From the NCBI RefSeq assembly GCF_007489275.1, contig NZ_VLNR01000003.1, positions 124,001-188,000 on the forward strand: 64,000 nt of DNA. Direction: 5' to 3'. The first letter of the stretch is position 1; each line of letters begins with the position of its first letter. This document shows positions 27,516 to 37,661 of the stretch, piece after piece. Source of the DNA: Aquimarina algiphila (GTDB taxonomy: Bacteria > Bacteroidota > Bacteroidia > Flavobacteriales > Flavobacteriaceae). Position numbers and translations under genes: made by a program. Below the pieces are notes generated by a model. That model worked only from the letters and a program-made list of their open reading frames with translations, searched no databases and was not told the origin of the DNA.

Positions 27516-30500
27516 TTAGAAATTAAGTTTAAGTGAAACGGCATAACTTCTAGTATTTGGTTGGTTAAAATATTCCAGACCAATACCATTAGAATCTCCA
27601 GTTAGGTTAGTTTCAGGATCGATACCAGGGTAATCAGTATCTAACCATAGGTTTCTTCCAGAGAAAGTAATAGAACCAGAAGTAATAGGAGTACCATTTA
27701 ATAACTTCTCTCCTAAGTTATAGCTTATAGAAGCTTCTCTTAGACGAACCCAAGATGCATCATATACACTATCTTCTCCAACTCCTCCAAAACCATATCT
27801 AACCCATCTGTTAGCACCTAAACCTCCGGCAGGATCAGCTAGAGCAACTTGCTGAGTATTTGGTTGACCTGTAGATTGTACAACTCCTTCAAATACGAAA
27901 TCTGTAATTCCTCTTTGATCTGCTGTAGTTTGACCAACTCCGAAGTAATCAATGATACCACAAGTACCACACCATACATCACCACCCTCTCTTATATCAA
28001 ATAAGAACGATAAAGAAAGGTTTTTATAAGAAACAGTGTTTTTAATACCCATTTGCCAATCTGGTATTGGATCTCCAATTACACCAGATGTAGGGTCAAC
28101 AATTGGGAAACCAGTATCGTCAATTAATACATTACCACTATCATCTCTTAAGAATCTGTCACCAAATATTGCTCCATAAGATTCTCCAGGAAGTACTCTA
28201 GAAGAAACTGAAGTAAATCCAGCTAAAGTAAATGATTCAACTCCAGGAGCTAATTCAATAACTTCAGAATCATAAGCAGTCCAGTTTACATTAACATCCC
28301 AAGAGAAATCATCTGTACGAACAGGTGTAAAGTTAGCACCAATTTCAAAACCGTTATTTTCAATCTTACCTACATTAGCATTACGACCATTAAAACCAGT
28401 AGAAGGAGCTACATCAACAGCAAATATCTGCCCGGTAGTTTCTTTATCGTAATAAGTAATATCTAAACCAATTCTATTGTTGAAGAATTTTAGCTCTCCA
28501 CCGAATTCTAATTCAGTAGTTTCTTCTGGCTCAATTTGCTGACTTCCAGATTGTCCACTTCTTTCTAAAGCAACAGCTCCAAATAAAGGAAATTGATTTC
28601 CAGGGTTAATAAAACCGTCACCACCAGCAACACCACCTTGATAGAAAGTTTGCGTAGCATATATTGGTGCATCATTACCAGTTCTACCGTAAGATGCTCT
28701 TAATTTACCATAAGTAAATACGTCACTTTCGATAAGTTCACTAAATACAAAACTTAAACCCGTACTATAAGATAAGAAATCGTTGTTGTCTTCAGGTAAA
28801 GTAGAAGACCAGTCATTTCTAACAGAACCATTAATAAAGATCATGTCTTTGATTCCAAACTTAGCGTCGGCAAAAATTGCATCTGTCTTTTTCTTAAATA
28901 CTGAATTTGTATTAACCTGAGTTGAAGAGTTTGAAACATCAAAGAATCCAGGTATAGTTAAACCATCAGCTTGTACACTTCTTCTTAAGAAATCACTTTG
29001 GTAGTTTTCATAACCTAAAATACCATTAAAGGTAATGTTCTCAGAAATGTCTTTATTAAATAAGGCTAAGAAATTAGCTGTAATATCTTCATTAAAAATA
29101 TTATCATCAAATACTCTACCTCCAGGATTTGCAGCTGAGTTGATATCTTGAGATGCTTTTCTAACATCACTATATCTGTCATACGAATATCTTCCTTGTA
29201 ATGTTAACCAATCCATAGGTCTGTACTCAAAAGATAATCTTCCTGTAAATCTGTTTACATCATCACTAGATGGGTTTTTTGCAACAGTCCAGAACGGGTT
29301 ATCATATACACCAGCTCTATAGCTTCTTTGAGTACCGTCAGGCAATTGGAATACAGAATTAGTTTCTGCAGCATCTCTACCTGTTAATCCGTTACCATTA
29401 TCAAAAGTTGGAGTTGTTCTTAACAAACCTAGCATAATACCAGAGATGTTAGATCCTCTTTGCACTCTTCGTCCACCTGAGTTTACGAATGAACCACTTG
29501 CAGAGATTTCGAATTTTTCAGAAAGATCAGCAGTAATATCTGCTCTGAAAGATCTTTTGTCAAAGTTTTCAGTTGGAGCAACACCTGTTTGATCTAATTT
29601 ACCAGCAGATAAATAATATCTTACAGTTTCAGTACCACCTCTTACAGATACGTTAAGATCTGTTAATAAACCATTAACAAAGAAGTCATCTACATGATCA
29701 TAAGATTCAGCAGCTCTCCCATTCCCTGTTCCAGCTGGAACTAATCTTCCGAATCTGTGGTATGGGTAAGAAGTGTCTCCGTCGTACTCGAGACCAGAGA
29801 TAGCTGGACCCCAGCTAAAACCTTCTTGTGTTTCAGGTCCTCTGTAAGTAGGAACTCCACCTACTGGTCTACCTTGAGCAAATTGTCTTTGTAAATCTGG
29901 TGTTTGAGTAATTTCACTAATTTGAACAGTTGAGCTTACAGAAACAGTAGGAGCACCAATTTTACCTTTTTTCGTAGTAATTAATACAACCCCGTTAGCG
30001 GCTCTTAAACCGTATAATGTTTGTGCAGCAATACCTTTAAGGATTGAAATACTTTCAATATCGTTTTGATTGATATCGATTGCTCTGTTCGAGATGTCAA
30101 CTCCATTAGTAGCATTTCCTGTACTTGTATTATCAATAGGGACACCATCAACAATAAATAAAGGAGAGTTACTTCTTGAGATAGAAGTATTACCACGAAT
30201 TCTAATGTTAGCGGATGCACCAACAGAACCTGAAGACGTTACAACCGAAACCCCAGGAGCTTTTGCTGTCAAGGAACTTACTAAGTTAACCTCACCTGTG
30301 TTTTCAATTTCATCATCTGCGACTGTTGCAATTGCATAACTCAAGGATCTTGGTTTTGCCTTAATACCTTGTGCAGTTACAACAACTTCTTCCAATTCTG
30401 AAGCAGAAGCTGATAATTGAATATTGATGGAGTCACCATCCCCGATTACAACTTCTTTAGTGTCAAAACCGACATAACTAAAAGAAAGTACTGCACCCCG

Positions 30501-30698
30501 ATTCGCTTGAAGGGTATAATTACCATCAAAATCAGTTTGCGTACCGCTTGCTGTATTTTTTACAACAACATTAACCCCAGGAAGAGGTAACCCTTTATCA
30601 TCGGTTACAGTTCCTGAAATTGTTTTTTCTTGTGCAAAAGTGAATTGCACAACAAACGCTAGTAGTAGCGTTAAAATTCCACTAAACTTTGTTCTCAT
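27516..30698 (-). CDS. SusC/RagA-family TonB-linked outer membrane transporter
   Basis: A 1060-residue TonB-dependent transporter. It has a Sec signal ending near residue 22 (FVVQFTFAQE), a carboxypeptidase-regulatory-like domain (about 24-107; LPLPGVNVVVKNT and DGNYTL), then a TonB plug (SNSPLFIVDGVPIDN) and a long beta barrel ending in the C-terminal strand SYAVSLKLNF. It moves the ligand bound by SusD into the periplasm using TonB energy. It is the first gene of the two-gene operon. Confidence 0.95.
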   Translation of the reverse strand: MRTKFSGILTLLLAFVVQFTFAQEKTISGTVTDDKGLPLPGVNVVVKNTASGTQTDFDGNYTLQANRGAVLSFSYVGFDTKEVVIGDGDSINIQLSASASELEEVVVTAQGIKAKPRSLSYAIATVADDEIENTGEVNLVSSLTAKAPGVSVVTSSGSVGASANIRIRGNTSISRSNSPLFIVDGVPIDNTSTGNATNGVDISNRAIDINQNDIESISILKGIAAQTLYGLRAANGVVLITTKKGKIGAPTVSVSSTVQISEITQTPDLQRQFAQGRPVGGVPTYRGPETQEGFSWGPAISGLEYDGDTSYPYHRFGRLVPAGTGNGRAAESYDHVDDFFVNGLLTDLNVSVRGGTETVRYYLSAGKLDQTGVAPTENFDKRSFRADITADLSEKFEISASGSFVNSGGRRVQRGSNISGIMLGLLRTTPTFDNGNGLTGRDAAETNSVFQLPDGTQRSYRAGVYDNPFWTVAKNPSSDDVNRFTGRLSFEYRPMDWLTLQGRYSYDRYSDVRKASQDINSAANPGGRVFDDNIFNEDITANFLALFNKDISENITFNGILGYENYQSDFLRRSVQADGLTIPGFFDVSNSSTQVNTNSVFKKKTDAIFADAKFGIKDMIFINGSVRNDWSSTLPEDNNDFLSYSTGLSFVFSELIESDVFTYGKLRASYGRTGNDAPIYATQTFYQGGVAGGDGFINPGNQFPLFGAVALERSGQSGSQQIEPEETTELEFGGELKFFNNRIGLDITYYDKETTGQIFAVDVAPSTGFNGRNANVGKIENNGFEIGANFTPVRTDDFSWDVNVNWTAYDSEVIELAPGVESFTLAGFTSVSSRVLPGESYGAIFGDRFLRDDSGNVLIDDTGFPIVDPTSGVIGDPIPDWQMGIKNTVSYKNLSLSFLFDIREGGDVWCGTCGIIDYFGVGQTTADQRGITDFVFEGVVQSTGQPNTQQVALADPAGGLGANRWVRYGFGGVGEDSVYDASWVRLREASISYNLGEKLLNGTPITSGSITFSGRNLWLDTDYPGIDPETNLTGDSNGIGLEYFNQPNTRSYAVSLKLNF

Positions 30699-31028
30699 TT
30701 TACAATTTATTTGAATTAGCCAGTTCCAAAAATCATAATAATATCTTTATAAAACAACTTTTTGTTATTAAAATTTAAATTGCAGCTATTTGGATATATC
30801 CAAATTGTTAGATGTTGTTGTAGGTAAGTTATACGGTGGTTGTGAAGTTTTTTGTGTTTTTTAATTTGTTTAAGTGTCAGATAATGAACAACTTCTTAAG
30901 AGGTTGTTAAATATTGAGTTGTATTTGTTTTGTTGGTCTTGTGTCAAGTTGTAAAAAGAGGAGATTTTTAATTGAAAACCTCCTCTTTTTATAAGAAAAA
31001 CTGTATTCTGATAGCTTTTTTATGAAGA
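30699..31028. other. Intergenic region between the two SusC/SusD operons, 330 bases
   Basis: It holds the terminator of the second operon (30953-30990) and the promoter region of the first susC. A weak -7-like element (minus strand GATTTTTG, with TTG 20 bases before it) lies at about 30726-30733. The part from about 30830 to 30950 is strikingly rich in G and T on the plus strand. No RNA gene or reading frame is seen. Confidence 0.55.
30953..30990 (-). terminator. Terminator of the second SusC/SusD operon
   Basis: A 16-bp stem with one G-U pair (AAAAAGAGGAGATTTT with AAAACCTCCTCTTTTT), followed on the minus strand by T/A-rich sequence. It lies downstream of the lipoprotein stop. Confidence 0.8.
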
Positions 31029-32078
31029 TTAATCGTCTTCAGCCTTAAAAAGTACAGGCCATGTTTTGCTATCTGGGCGAGTCAATACGACCGTTCCTCT
31101 ATCTCCTGCAGAGTTGCTGAAGTCTATGGTAATATCTGTTCCCATTATCTGTGTTATTTTATAGGTATAGGTGAATTCTTCTTCATCATTAGTGTCTTCT
31201 TCTACTATGATTTCACCATCAGCCACTAGTTTAGTGCAATCCCAAATAATTGTTCCTTTTGAGAAATTAATTGTGTTAAATGTTCCTGTATAGCAATTAT
31301 CAAATTGCCCAAAACTTAAATCGGTGGTGCTATATTCGCCTCTATCTTCATCTTCTGTCCAGGTTACTTCTCCACTCGGAAGCGACATGCTGTTGCATTG
31401 ACTTCTTCCGCCTGGTGCAGGAATCAAAGAGGTTACATTATAAGTATATGTACCTGCAAGAGTCTCTGTGATAGTACATCCAATTGTTGTTCTGTAAGTA
31501 TATGGTGAAGAGAAATATGAACCTCCTGATACATTCCCATTGGCATCATCAACAGAAAATGTCCTTCCATCTTTAAGTTTAAGTACAAATCTAATTGCAA
31601 AATCATCTTTTCCTTGAAGTTTACTTTCATCTACTCCTGTAAATGTTAAAAATTCATCTGCAGTAAAGGTAATTACAGAAATAGGCACCCCTCTTTCTCC
31701 AGGTTGGAAATCAGAAGCTGTTAATGTTCTTATAAGTCCTTCTTCGGTTGATAAGTCATCGTCGTCATCGTTTATTACTCCATCCATGTTAGTGTCGATT
31801 CGCGTATTTTCAACAAATCTAGCATAGATTTCAATTTGGTCTAGCAACTCTCCATTTTGATTGTCTTGTTCTTCTAAAGTGAGTGTGTAATTGGCTCCTT
31901 CGTCAAATTCTAGCAATAGGTCATTATAAATAAGGTTGTTGTTAATGTCAATTGTTCTTAATACTCCACCGCTTGTAACGCTTTCAAGTATTACGTCCAC
32001 CGTTTTGTCATCACTGCCACACCCAAGGATTAAGCCTGTAAGGAACAGTATATTTAGATATTTGATTATTCTTTTCAT
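31029..32078 (-). CDS. Lipoprotein of the second SusC/SusD operon, unknown function
   Basis: A 349-residue lipoprotein with signal and lipobox LILGC (Cys20). It carries a loop DTNMDGVINDDDDD (about 96-109) that fits a calcium-binding D-x-N-x-D-G pattern, as in thrombospondin type 3 or EF-hand-like loops. The second half holds six cysteines and beta-like blocks (GCTITETLAGTYTYNVTS). The overall form fits the surface accessory lipoproteins found third in SusC/SusD operons. Ligand binding is inference; no known domain is certain. It is 48 bases downstream of susD and precedes the operon terminator. Confidence 0.78.
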   Translation of the reverse strand: MKRIIKYLNILFLTGLILGCGSDDKTVDVILESVTSGGVLRTIDINNNLIYNDLLLEFDEGANYTLTLEEQDNQNGELLDQIEIYARFVENTRIDTNMDGVINDDDDDLSTEEGLIRTLTASDFQPGERGVPISVITFTADEFLTFTGVDESKLQGKDDFAIRFVLKLKDGRTFSVDDANGNVSGGSYFSSPYTYRTTIGCTITETLAGTYTYNVTSLIPAPGGRSQCNSMSLPSGEVTWTEDEDRGEYSTTDLSFGQFDNCYTGTFNTINFSKGTIIWDCTKLVADGEIIVEEDTNDEEEFTYTYKITQIMGTDITIDFSNSAGDRGTVVLTRPDSKTWPVLFKAEDD

Positions 32079-32126
32079 TTTTCTATATGTTTTGTTTTAA
32101 TCTTTTAAGTTTTAATTAGATTAAAA

Positions 32127-33869
32127 TTAGTTAGCGATTGGAAATAATGGCGAATCGGCATTGTTGTCCCAAAAAACCTTTTGATCCAAATTTTGTTTAG
32201 GGTCTACAGATGAATTGTTGGTTGTTAAATCTGCTGGATAAGGAAATGATCTGATAAAATTACCTGTAGCAGGAAATGGTTCTACGTTTGGTTGTAGGGT
32301 TGTTGGGTATCCTGTTCTTCTGTAGAAGTTGTATGCATCTATTCCATTTCCAAACAAAGCAATCCAATATTGTTCTGCTATAACATTCCATCTATCAACT
32401 GGTGTTGCTGCTGCATCAAAATCTGCAAGGCGATTATTAATGAAGGTATTGATTTCGGTTGCATTGGGTTCGAATACTAGATTGGCAGAGCTGTCTAAAG
32501 ATCCGAATGTGGTTACCTTGCTTATTGATTTTGTTATAGCGTTTGATAAAGCTGTTCTTGCAGAAGAAGTGTTCATTTGTTCCATGGCAACTTCTGCTAT
32601 CATAAAATCAACCCAAGATGATAGTAGTATAGGTGTAATTCCTGCTCCTTGGCCCCCATCACCTTGTTGAGTTCCTTTAAAGCTACTATCGTCGAAGCGA
32701 CCAGCTGCAGGATAGACACCAAAATTTGTTCTTAAAAAACCGTCTGGTGGTACTCCGTCATCATCACCATGATCACGTCCCCAATACCCATTATTTAAAT
32801 AACAAAACGTAAATCCACCATCAATGTAATGCTGGGGAGCACTTTCTAATGAACAGCTTAGTGTTTCTTCGTTTGGGGCTGTTTCTGCTCCTGGAACAAC
32901 ATTTGTTTGTCTATAATAATAATACCTTATTCTTGGGTCATTTTCATTAGGGTCGCTCGGAATGGACATTAGGTTCATTAACCAGTTTGACATATATTCA
33001 TCAGCACCATCTCCTTCGTAGTTGTTGGCGTATCTAGGGTGACGATTGTCAGGTTGAATTTCGTTTGTCCCCCAAGAGAATTGAAAGTCTTCATCAGCAC
33101 TTTGGATATAATCACCATCACTAATAATGTTATTGAAGTTTGTAATAGCTTGAGCATCAACTAATCTTTTCTGAAGGTAAATCTTCATTTTTATTGTATT
33201 GGCTGCTGTAATCCATTTTCCCCAATCACCATTATAATAGAAGTCGTTATCGGGTTCATCGGTAACGTCTTTATTGAAATTTGAAATAGCATTGTCTAAT
33301 AAGTTTAGTGCAGCATCATATATTAAAGCCCCATCATCTACTTTAGGATTTAGATTTGTACTTCCCTGAAGAGCTTCACTATAAGGGACATCGCCAAAAA
33401 AGTCTACTAAGGTTACGATAATATATGCTTCAATAACTTGGGATATCGCCAAATGGTGATATAAGTTGTTTTGAGTAGCGATCGGTTCAAGTGCTCTTGC
33501 GTCTGCTAGAATTCCATTAAATCTTTGACTATGGCCATTTTGATCAGGAAATGATACTCCGGTGGATTGATATGATCCACTCCATAAGTCATTAAAATCT
33601 GAAGGGGAGTATACGTTTTGGTAGTCCCTTCCATTCATGTTGTCTATTCTTGTGACCTGACTACCAATGGCGCCAAAGCGTTCAACGACCTTTCCAAAAT
33701 CTACTTGAATTGAATTTAGAAATAGATCAGGGTTGGATTGAGAAGGGTCTAATAGATTAGGGTTCTCAGTAAGGTCTAGCTCTGTGCTTTCACAGGCGGT
33801 AAATAACATTCCTATAATCAGAATGATAATTACTGATACTTTATATGATATTGATTTTAGTATATTCAT
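32127..33869 (-). CDS. SusD/RagB-family outer membrane lipoprotein (second operon)
   Basis: A 580-residue lipoprotein with signal and lipobox LFTAC (Cys26). Typical SusD features follow: NPNLLDPSQSNPDLFLNSI, a TPR-like helical part with the SQVIEAYIIVTLVDFFGDVPYSEAL block, and the end YNFYRRTGYPTTLQPN with FIRSFPYPADL. It is longer than the first operon's SusD and only distantly similar. It sits 14 bases downstream of susC. The ligand is unknown. Confidence 0.93.
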   Translation of the reverse strand: MNILKSISYKVSVIIILIIGMLFTACESTELDLTENPNLLDPSQSNPDLFLNSIQVDFGKVVERFGAIGSQVTRIDNMNGRDYQNVYSPSDFNDLWSGSYQSTGVSFPDQNGHSQRFNGILADARALEPIATQNNLYHHLAISQVIEAYIIVTLVDFFGDVPYSEALQGSTNLNPKVDDGALIYDAALNLLDNAISNFNKDVTDEPDNDFYYNGDWGKWITAANTIKMKIYLQKRLVDAQAITNFNNIISDGDYIQSADEDFQFSWGTNEIQPDNRHPRYANNYEGDGADEYMSNWLMNLMSIPSDPNENDPRIRYYYYRQTNVVPGAETAPNEETLSCSLESAPQHYIDGGFTFCYLNNGYWGRDHGDDDGVPPDGFLRTNFGVYPAAGRFDDSSFKGTQQGDGGQGAGITPILLSSWVDFMIAEVAMEQMNTSSARTALSNAITKSISKVTTFGSLDSSANLVFEPNATEINTFINNRLADFDAAATPVDRWNVIAEQYWIALFGNGIDAYNFYRRTGYPTTLQPNVEPFPATGNFIRSFPYPADLTTNNSSVDPKQNLDQKVFWDNNADSPLFPIAN

Positions 33870-33883
33870 GATTGTTTTTTTTA

Positions 33884-36800
33884 TTAGAAAGAAGCTTTAA
33901 TACTCATACCATACCTTCTTGAACTCGGTCCGTTTAAGAAATCAAATCCACGACCATTACCAACACCAAGTCCGGCAACGTTAGGGTCAAAATTGGTTCC
34001 ATCAGGTATGTTAAAAGCATCGAACCATAAATTATATCCGGTAAGATTTATACTTACTGCTCCAAAAGGAGTTTTATCTAAAAATTTAGTTGGGATGGTG
34101 TATCCTAATGATAGTTCTTGTAGTCTAAGTACGGTTCCGTCAAACACACCCAATTCATCCGGGCCAAACAATACATTCGAAAAGTAAAAAGTGGAATTGT
34201 TTATTTGGATATTGTTTTGGGAGCCATCATCTCTAACTCCTGGCAAAATAAATGTGTTTTCACGATCTACTGTGTCGGTTGTTAGTCCTCTGCCTAATAA
34301 AGTAGATACGGTTCTAGAGTAAATGTCTCCTCCTTTTACAAAGGTAAATAAGAAACTTAAGTTGAAGTTTTTGAAGGAAAATGAATTATTTACATTTAAC
34401 AAATAGTCTGGGTTAGGATCTCCTATTACAAATGTTCCTTCTTCCTCTCTATAGTTACCAGCATCATTTACTAAAAATTCTCCATTATCGTTTCTTTGAA
34501 TTCGACTTCCTACAATTACTCCAAGTGGTTCTCCTTCAATAGCGGCATTACCTAAGTTAGAAAATCCAGAATATACTATGATATCTGTATCTGCACCAAG
34601 ATCTTCAACTGTTGTTTCACTGGCTGTAAAATTGATATTGGTGTTCCAGGTGAATCCATTGTTGACCTGTTTAACAATGTCTACACCTAAATCTACTTCA
34701 AATCCATCGCTTTTTATTTCCCCAATATTTTCACTTCTTATGGTGGCTCCAGTAGAAGGATCTAAAGGCCTGTCTATAATAAGGTCTTTGGTTGTTCTGT
34801 TGTAATACGAAGCGTTTAGGTTAATGCGATTCTTGAAAAACCTAGATTCTATACCAAATTCTATTTCATTTAATCTTTCAGGTTTTAAATTTGGATTCCC
34901 TTCTCTTGGAGGAATCGAGTTGGTTACAACATCATTCCCGCTATCAGAATTCTGAAAGTTTTGAGTATCTAAATCTAAAGTAACAGCTACTGGGAAGCCA
35001 GTGGGAAAGTTTGCAGATGTACCGTATCCGGCTCTGACCTTTAAATAATTTATTCCATTATCAGTCCTTAGTCCTTTAAATGCGGTAGTTGGTAAGAAAG
35101 AAACACTTGCGCTAGGGTAAAAAATAGACCTATTTTCTGTGGTTAAATTAGAAACCCAATCATTTCTTCCGGCTAAAGCAAGATAGAGCATTTTTTTATA
35201 GTCAAAATCAGCTTGACCATATAAACCGACTATGTTTCGTTCTTGTTTAAATTCAATCTCATCTTGGTTGAGAAAGTTAACGTGTCTAAATACGTCAAAC
35301 TCTACTTGACTGCTGCTCGCAACACCGTTACGTTCGAAGACTTCTCTTCTGCTGGTTCCTCCTACATTAAATGTCATGCCAATGTTGTCGTTTAATGCAA
35401 AATTTCCATTAATGATAATATTGTGATCGAAGATGGTATTAATGTTGGTCCAGGTTTGGTAAATTCCACTTCGTAAGGCGGCGTCATCACTAACCCCTCC
35501 TTTGTTTTGTTGGTTGATGTTTGATTCAGTGTAGTTGTCAATTCCGAATCGATAGATTAGATTTAGATTGTCGGTAAAGTCATATTGTAACGTTCCGTTA
35601 CCAAATACTCTATTTGTTGTTTGTCTGTTTAGGGCATTGTTAACCGTCCAGATAGGGTGTTGTATGCTATTGTTTTGTCGATAATATACGCTTGATCCAT
35701 CTTGAGGATTCTCAGATGGTAGTCCAATTAAGTCTACACTTCTTGGAGTGAAGAATAATTCTCCAAAAACTGAAGAGCCTGTTCCGAATGATCCATTACC
35801 TCTACTTGCAGAGACAGGTGGTGATCTGAAATCTGTTTTAGAGTAATTTAATGTATTAGAGATTGTAAATTTATTAGACAGGACGGCTTTTCCTCCAAAT
35901 CCAAGTGTATTTCTTCTTAGTGTGTTTCCTGGGGTGAAACCTTCATCTTCTAAATAACTGTAATTAGCATTGTAGCTTAGTTTGTTATCTGTTGATGTGC
36001 CTCTAAAATTAATTGCTGTATTAGCGACAGTTCCGGTTTTGAAGAAATTTTCAACGCTATCATATGGTCTCCATTCATAACGAGCTCCTGCAAATTCTGG
36101 AAATGCTGCGGGGATACCTGTAGCTGAAGCAGCTGTACTATATGGATGCGCTAAGGTGCCATCTTCATTAAAACCTCTATTGGGGTCGCTGTCAATACCA
36201 TTTCCCCATCCGGCAACTCCTTCTCTTTCAAAACTTGGTCCCCAGTTACTAAAGAACCATCCGAATGCTTGGTCGAAACCGTTTCCATATTGATTTTGAT
36301 AATCGGGGAGAGATGCGATTTCATTAAAAAATAATGATGAAGTTATCGTTACTTCATTCTTTTTAAGTGCATTTCCGGCAGATCCATTTTTTGTGGTGAT
36401 TAGGATAACTCCATTTCGTCCTGCTGTACCATATAGTGTTGCGGCCGCAAGACCTTTTAGTACATTAACGCTTTCAATACTGTTAGGGTCAAGGTCTAAA
36501 AATCTACTTGAACCGGAGTTTCCGTCTACAAAATCGTTCTGACTGTTTCCGTCATTTGACCCTTGTGAATTGGTGTCGCTACTAAAAGGAACTCCGTCAA
36601 CAATAAATAATGGTTGGTTGCTTCCGCTAAAAGAACTTAATCCTCTAATAACAATATTGGTTCCTGATCCAGAAAGACCATTTTGTTGAGTGATGTTAAC
36701 TCCAGAGGCTTTTCCGAATAAGACACGACCAATATCTCCTTCGGCTCTTTGTTCTAATTGTTCGTTTTTAACCTCTGCAACAGCATATCCAAGAGCTTGT

Positions 36801-37147
36801 TTCTCTCGTTTTATACCTTGAGCTGTGACAATAACTTCTTCTAATTGAGAGGCAGAAGATTCTAATTGAATATCAACTGTGTCGCTGGTTCCTACGGTTA
36901 CTTCTTTGTTTGTAAAGCCGAGATAACTAAAGACCAGTATGTCTCCCTGGGATGCTTGAAGGTTGTAGTTTCCATCAAAATCTGATTGGGTACCAGTGTT
37001 CGTGTTTTTGACAATAATGTTTACTCCTGGTAAAGGTGAGCCAATGTCGTCTGTGATTTTACCTGTTATGGTTTTTTCTTGTGCAAAAGAAAATTGCACG
37101 ACTAATGCTGTAAAAAGCATTAGAATTTGCTTCCTTGATGATTTCAT
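33884..37147 (-). CDS. SusC/RagA-family TonB-linked outer membrane transporter (second operon)
   Basis: A TonB-dependent transporter of 1087 residues from the Met at 37147. The frame is open 11 codons further (37180), but MKSSRKQILMLFTALVVQFS begins a normal Sec signal, so I start there. The CarboxypepD-regulatory domain (SPLPGVNIIVKNT), the plug (QPLFIVDGVPFSSD, GRNGVILITTKNG) and a barrel with C-terminal strand RRYGMSIKASF are all present. It is the first gene of a three-gene operon with susD and a lipoprotein. The import substrate is unknown. Confidence 0.94.
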   Translation of the reverse strand: MKSSRKQILMLFTALVVQFSFAQEKTITGKITDDIGSPLPGVNIIVKNTNTGTQSDFDGNYNLQASQGDILVFSYLGFTNKEVTVGTSDTVDIQLESSASQLEEVIVTAQGIKREKQALGYAVAEVKNEQLEQRAEGDIGRVLFGKASGVNITQQNGLSGSGTNIVIRGLSSFSGSNQPLFIVDGVPFSSDTNSQGSNDGNSQNDFVDGNSGSSRFLDLDPNSIESVNVLKGLAAATLYGTAGRNGVILITTKNGSAGNALKKNEVTITSSLFFNEIASLPDYQNQYGNGFDQAFGWFFSNWGPSFEREGVAGWGNGIDSDPNRGFNEDGTLAHPYSTAASATGIPAAFPEFAGARYEWRPYDSVENFFKTGTVANTAINFRGTSTDNKLSYNANYSYLEDEGFTPGNTLRRNTLGFGGKAVLSNKFTISNTLNYSKTDFRSPPVSASRGNGSFGTGSSVFGELFFTPRSVDLIGLPSENPQDGSSVYYRQNNSIQHPIWTVNNALNRQTTNRVFGNGTLQYDFTDNLNLIYRFGIDNYTESNINQQNKGGVSDDAALRSGIYQTWTNINTIFDHNIIINGNFALNDNIGMTFNVGGTSRREVFERNGVASSSQVEFDVFRHVNFLNQDEIEFKQERNIVGLYGQADFDYKKMLYLALAGRNDWVSNLTTENRSIFYPSASVSFLPTTAFKGLRTDNGINYLKVRAGYGTSANFPTGFPVAVTLDLDTQNFQNSDSGNDVVTNSIPPREGNPNLKPERLNEIEFGIESRFFKNRINLNASYYNRTTKDLIIDRPLDPSTGATIRSENIGEIKSDGFEVDLGVDIVKQVNNGFTWNTNINFTASETTVEDLGADTDIIVYSGFSNLGNAAIEGEPLGVIVGSRIQRNDNGEFLVNDAGNYREEEGTFVIGDPNPDYLLNVNNSFSFKNFNLSFLFTFVKGGDIYSRTVSTLLGRGLTTDTVDRENTFILPGVRDDGSQNNIQINNSTFYFSNVLFGPDELGVFDGTVLRLQELSLGYTIPTKFLDKTPFGAVSINLTGYNLWFDAFNIPDGTNFDPNVAGLGVGNGRGFDFLNGPSSRRYGMSIKASF

Positions 37148-37661
37148 TGTGTGTGATTTATTTAAATTGGTCAATTTCAAAATTCACAATAAAATAGCAT
37201 TAAATAGGTGTATTTTTGATTATTTTAACTTTTATTAAGATTTTTAAATGTTAAATTATAATAATTTAATAATCATTTTCTTTTTTTTCTTTAAAATGAT
37301 TGTTTCTTTTTTCTACTTTGATTTTAATGCTTAAAAAAGGGGCTTGTGTGTTGTGGTTAGGTCTTGTTTGATGTGTTATTGTGTTGTGTTTTATGTAGTA
37401 TAAGGTTGACTTAAGTGGCTATAATGATGTGTCTGTAGTTTAATGTTGTGTTTAAGATTTTGTTTGATTAGATAGTGTTAGTTTTGAAGCTTGGAAATAA
37501 TCATAATCTCATTGTTTTTGTTCGATAAGTTTTGGGTGATATATTTAAATGAATAAAAATTAATCAATTAGGATTTGATTTGCTGAAAAATATTTCTACC
37601 TTTGCAGCCCTTTTAAAGGGAATGTTATAAAAATTATTTAATATATAGTGTAAAGCAAATT
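37148..37661. other. Intergenic region between susC and rpsL, 514 bases
   Basis: It holds the str-cluster promoter at 37574-37604 and the susC promoter region. The stretch from about 37331 to 37470 is almost free of C on the plus strand (G/T-rich). I see no RNA gene, long hairpin or reading frame. A CCCTTTTAAAGGG palindrome at 37609-37621 lies just after the promoter, in the 5' leader. Confidence 0.6.
37574..37604 (+). promoter_or_regulatory. Promoter of the str ribosomal cluster
   Basis: TTTG at 37574-37577, a 19-base spacer and TACCTTTG at 37597-37604 give a textbook Bacteroidota promoter. The start would be about 37609, and the 5' leader to rpsL is about 50 bases. Confidence 0.82.

Noticed and set aside
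26113..37147. Recent tandem duplication of the SusC/SusD operon
   Set aside because: The SusC N-termini share only family-wide blocks, and the SusD proteins differ in length and sequence, so this is not a recent copy.
33884..37180. Longer start for the second susC (11 codons more)
   Set aside because: The extra residues precede a normal Sec signal that starts at the Met at 37147.
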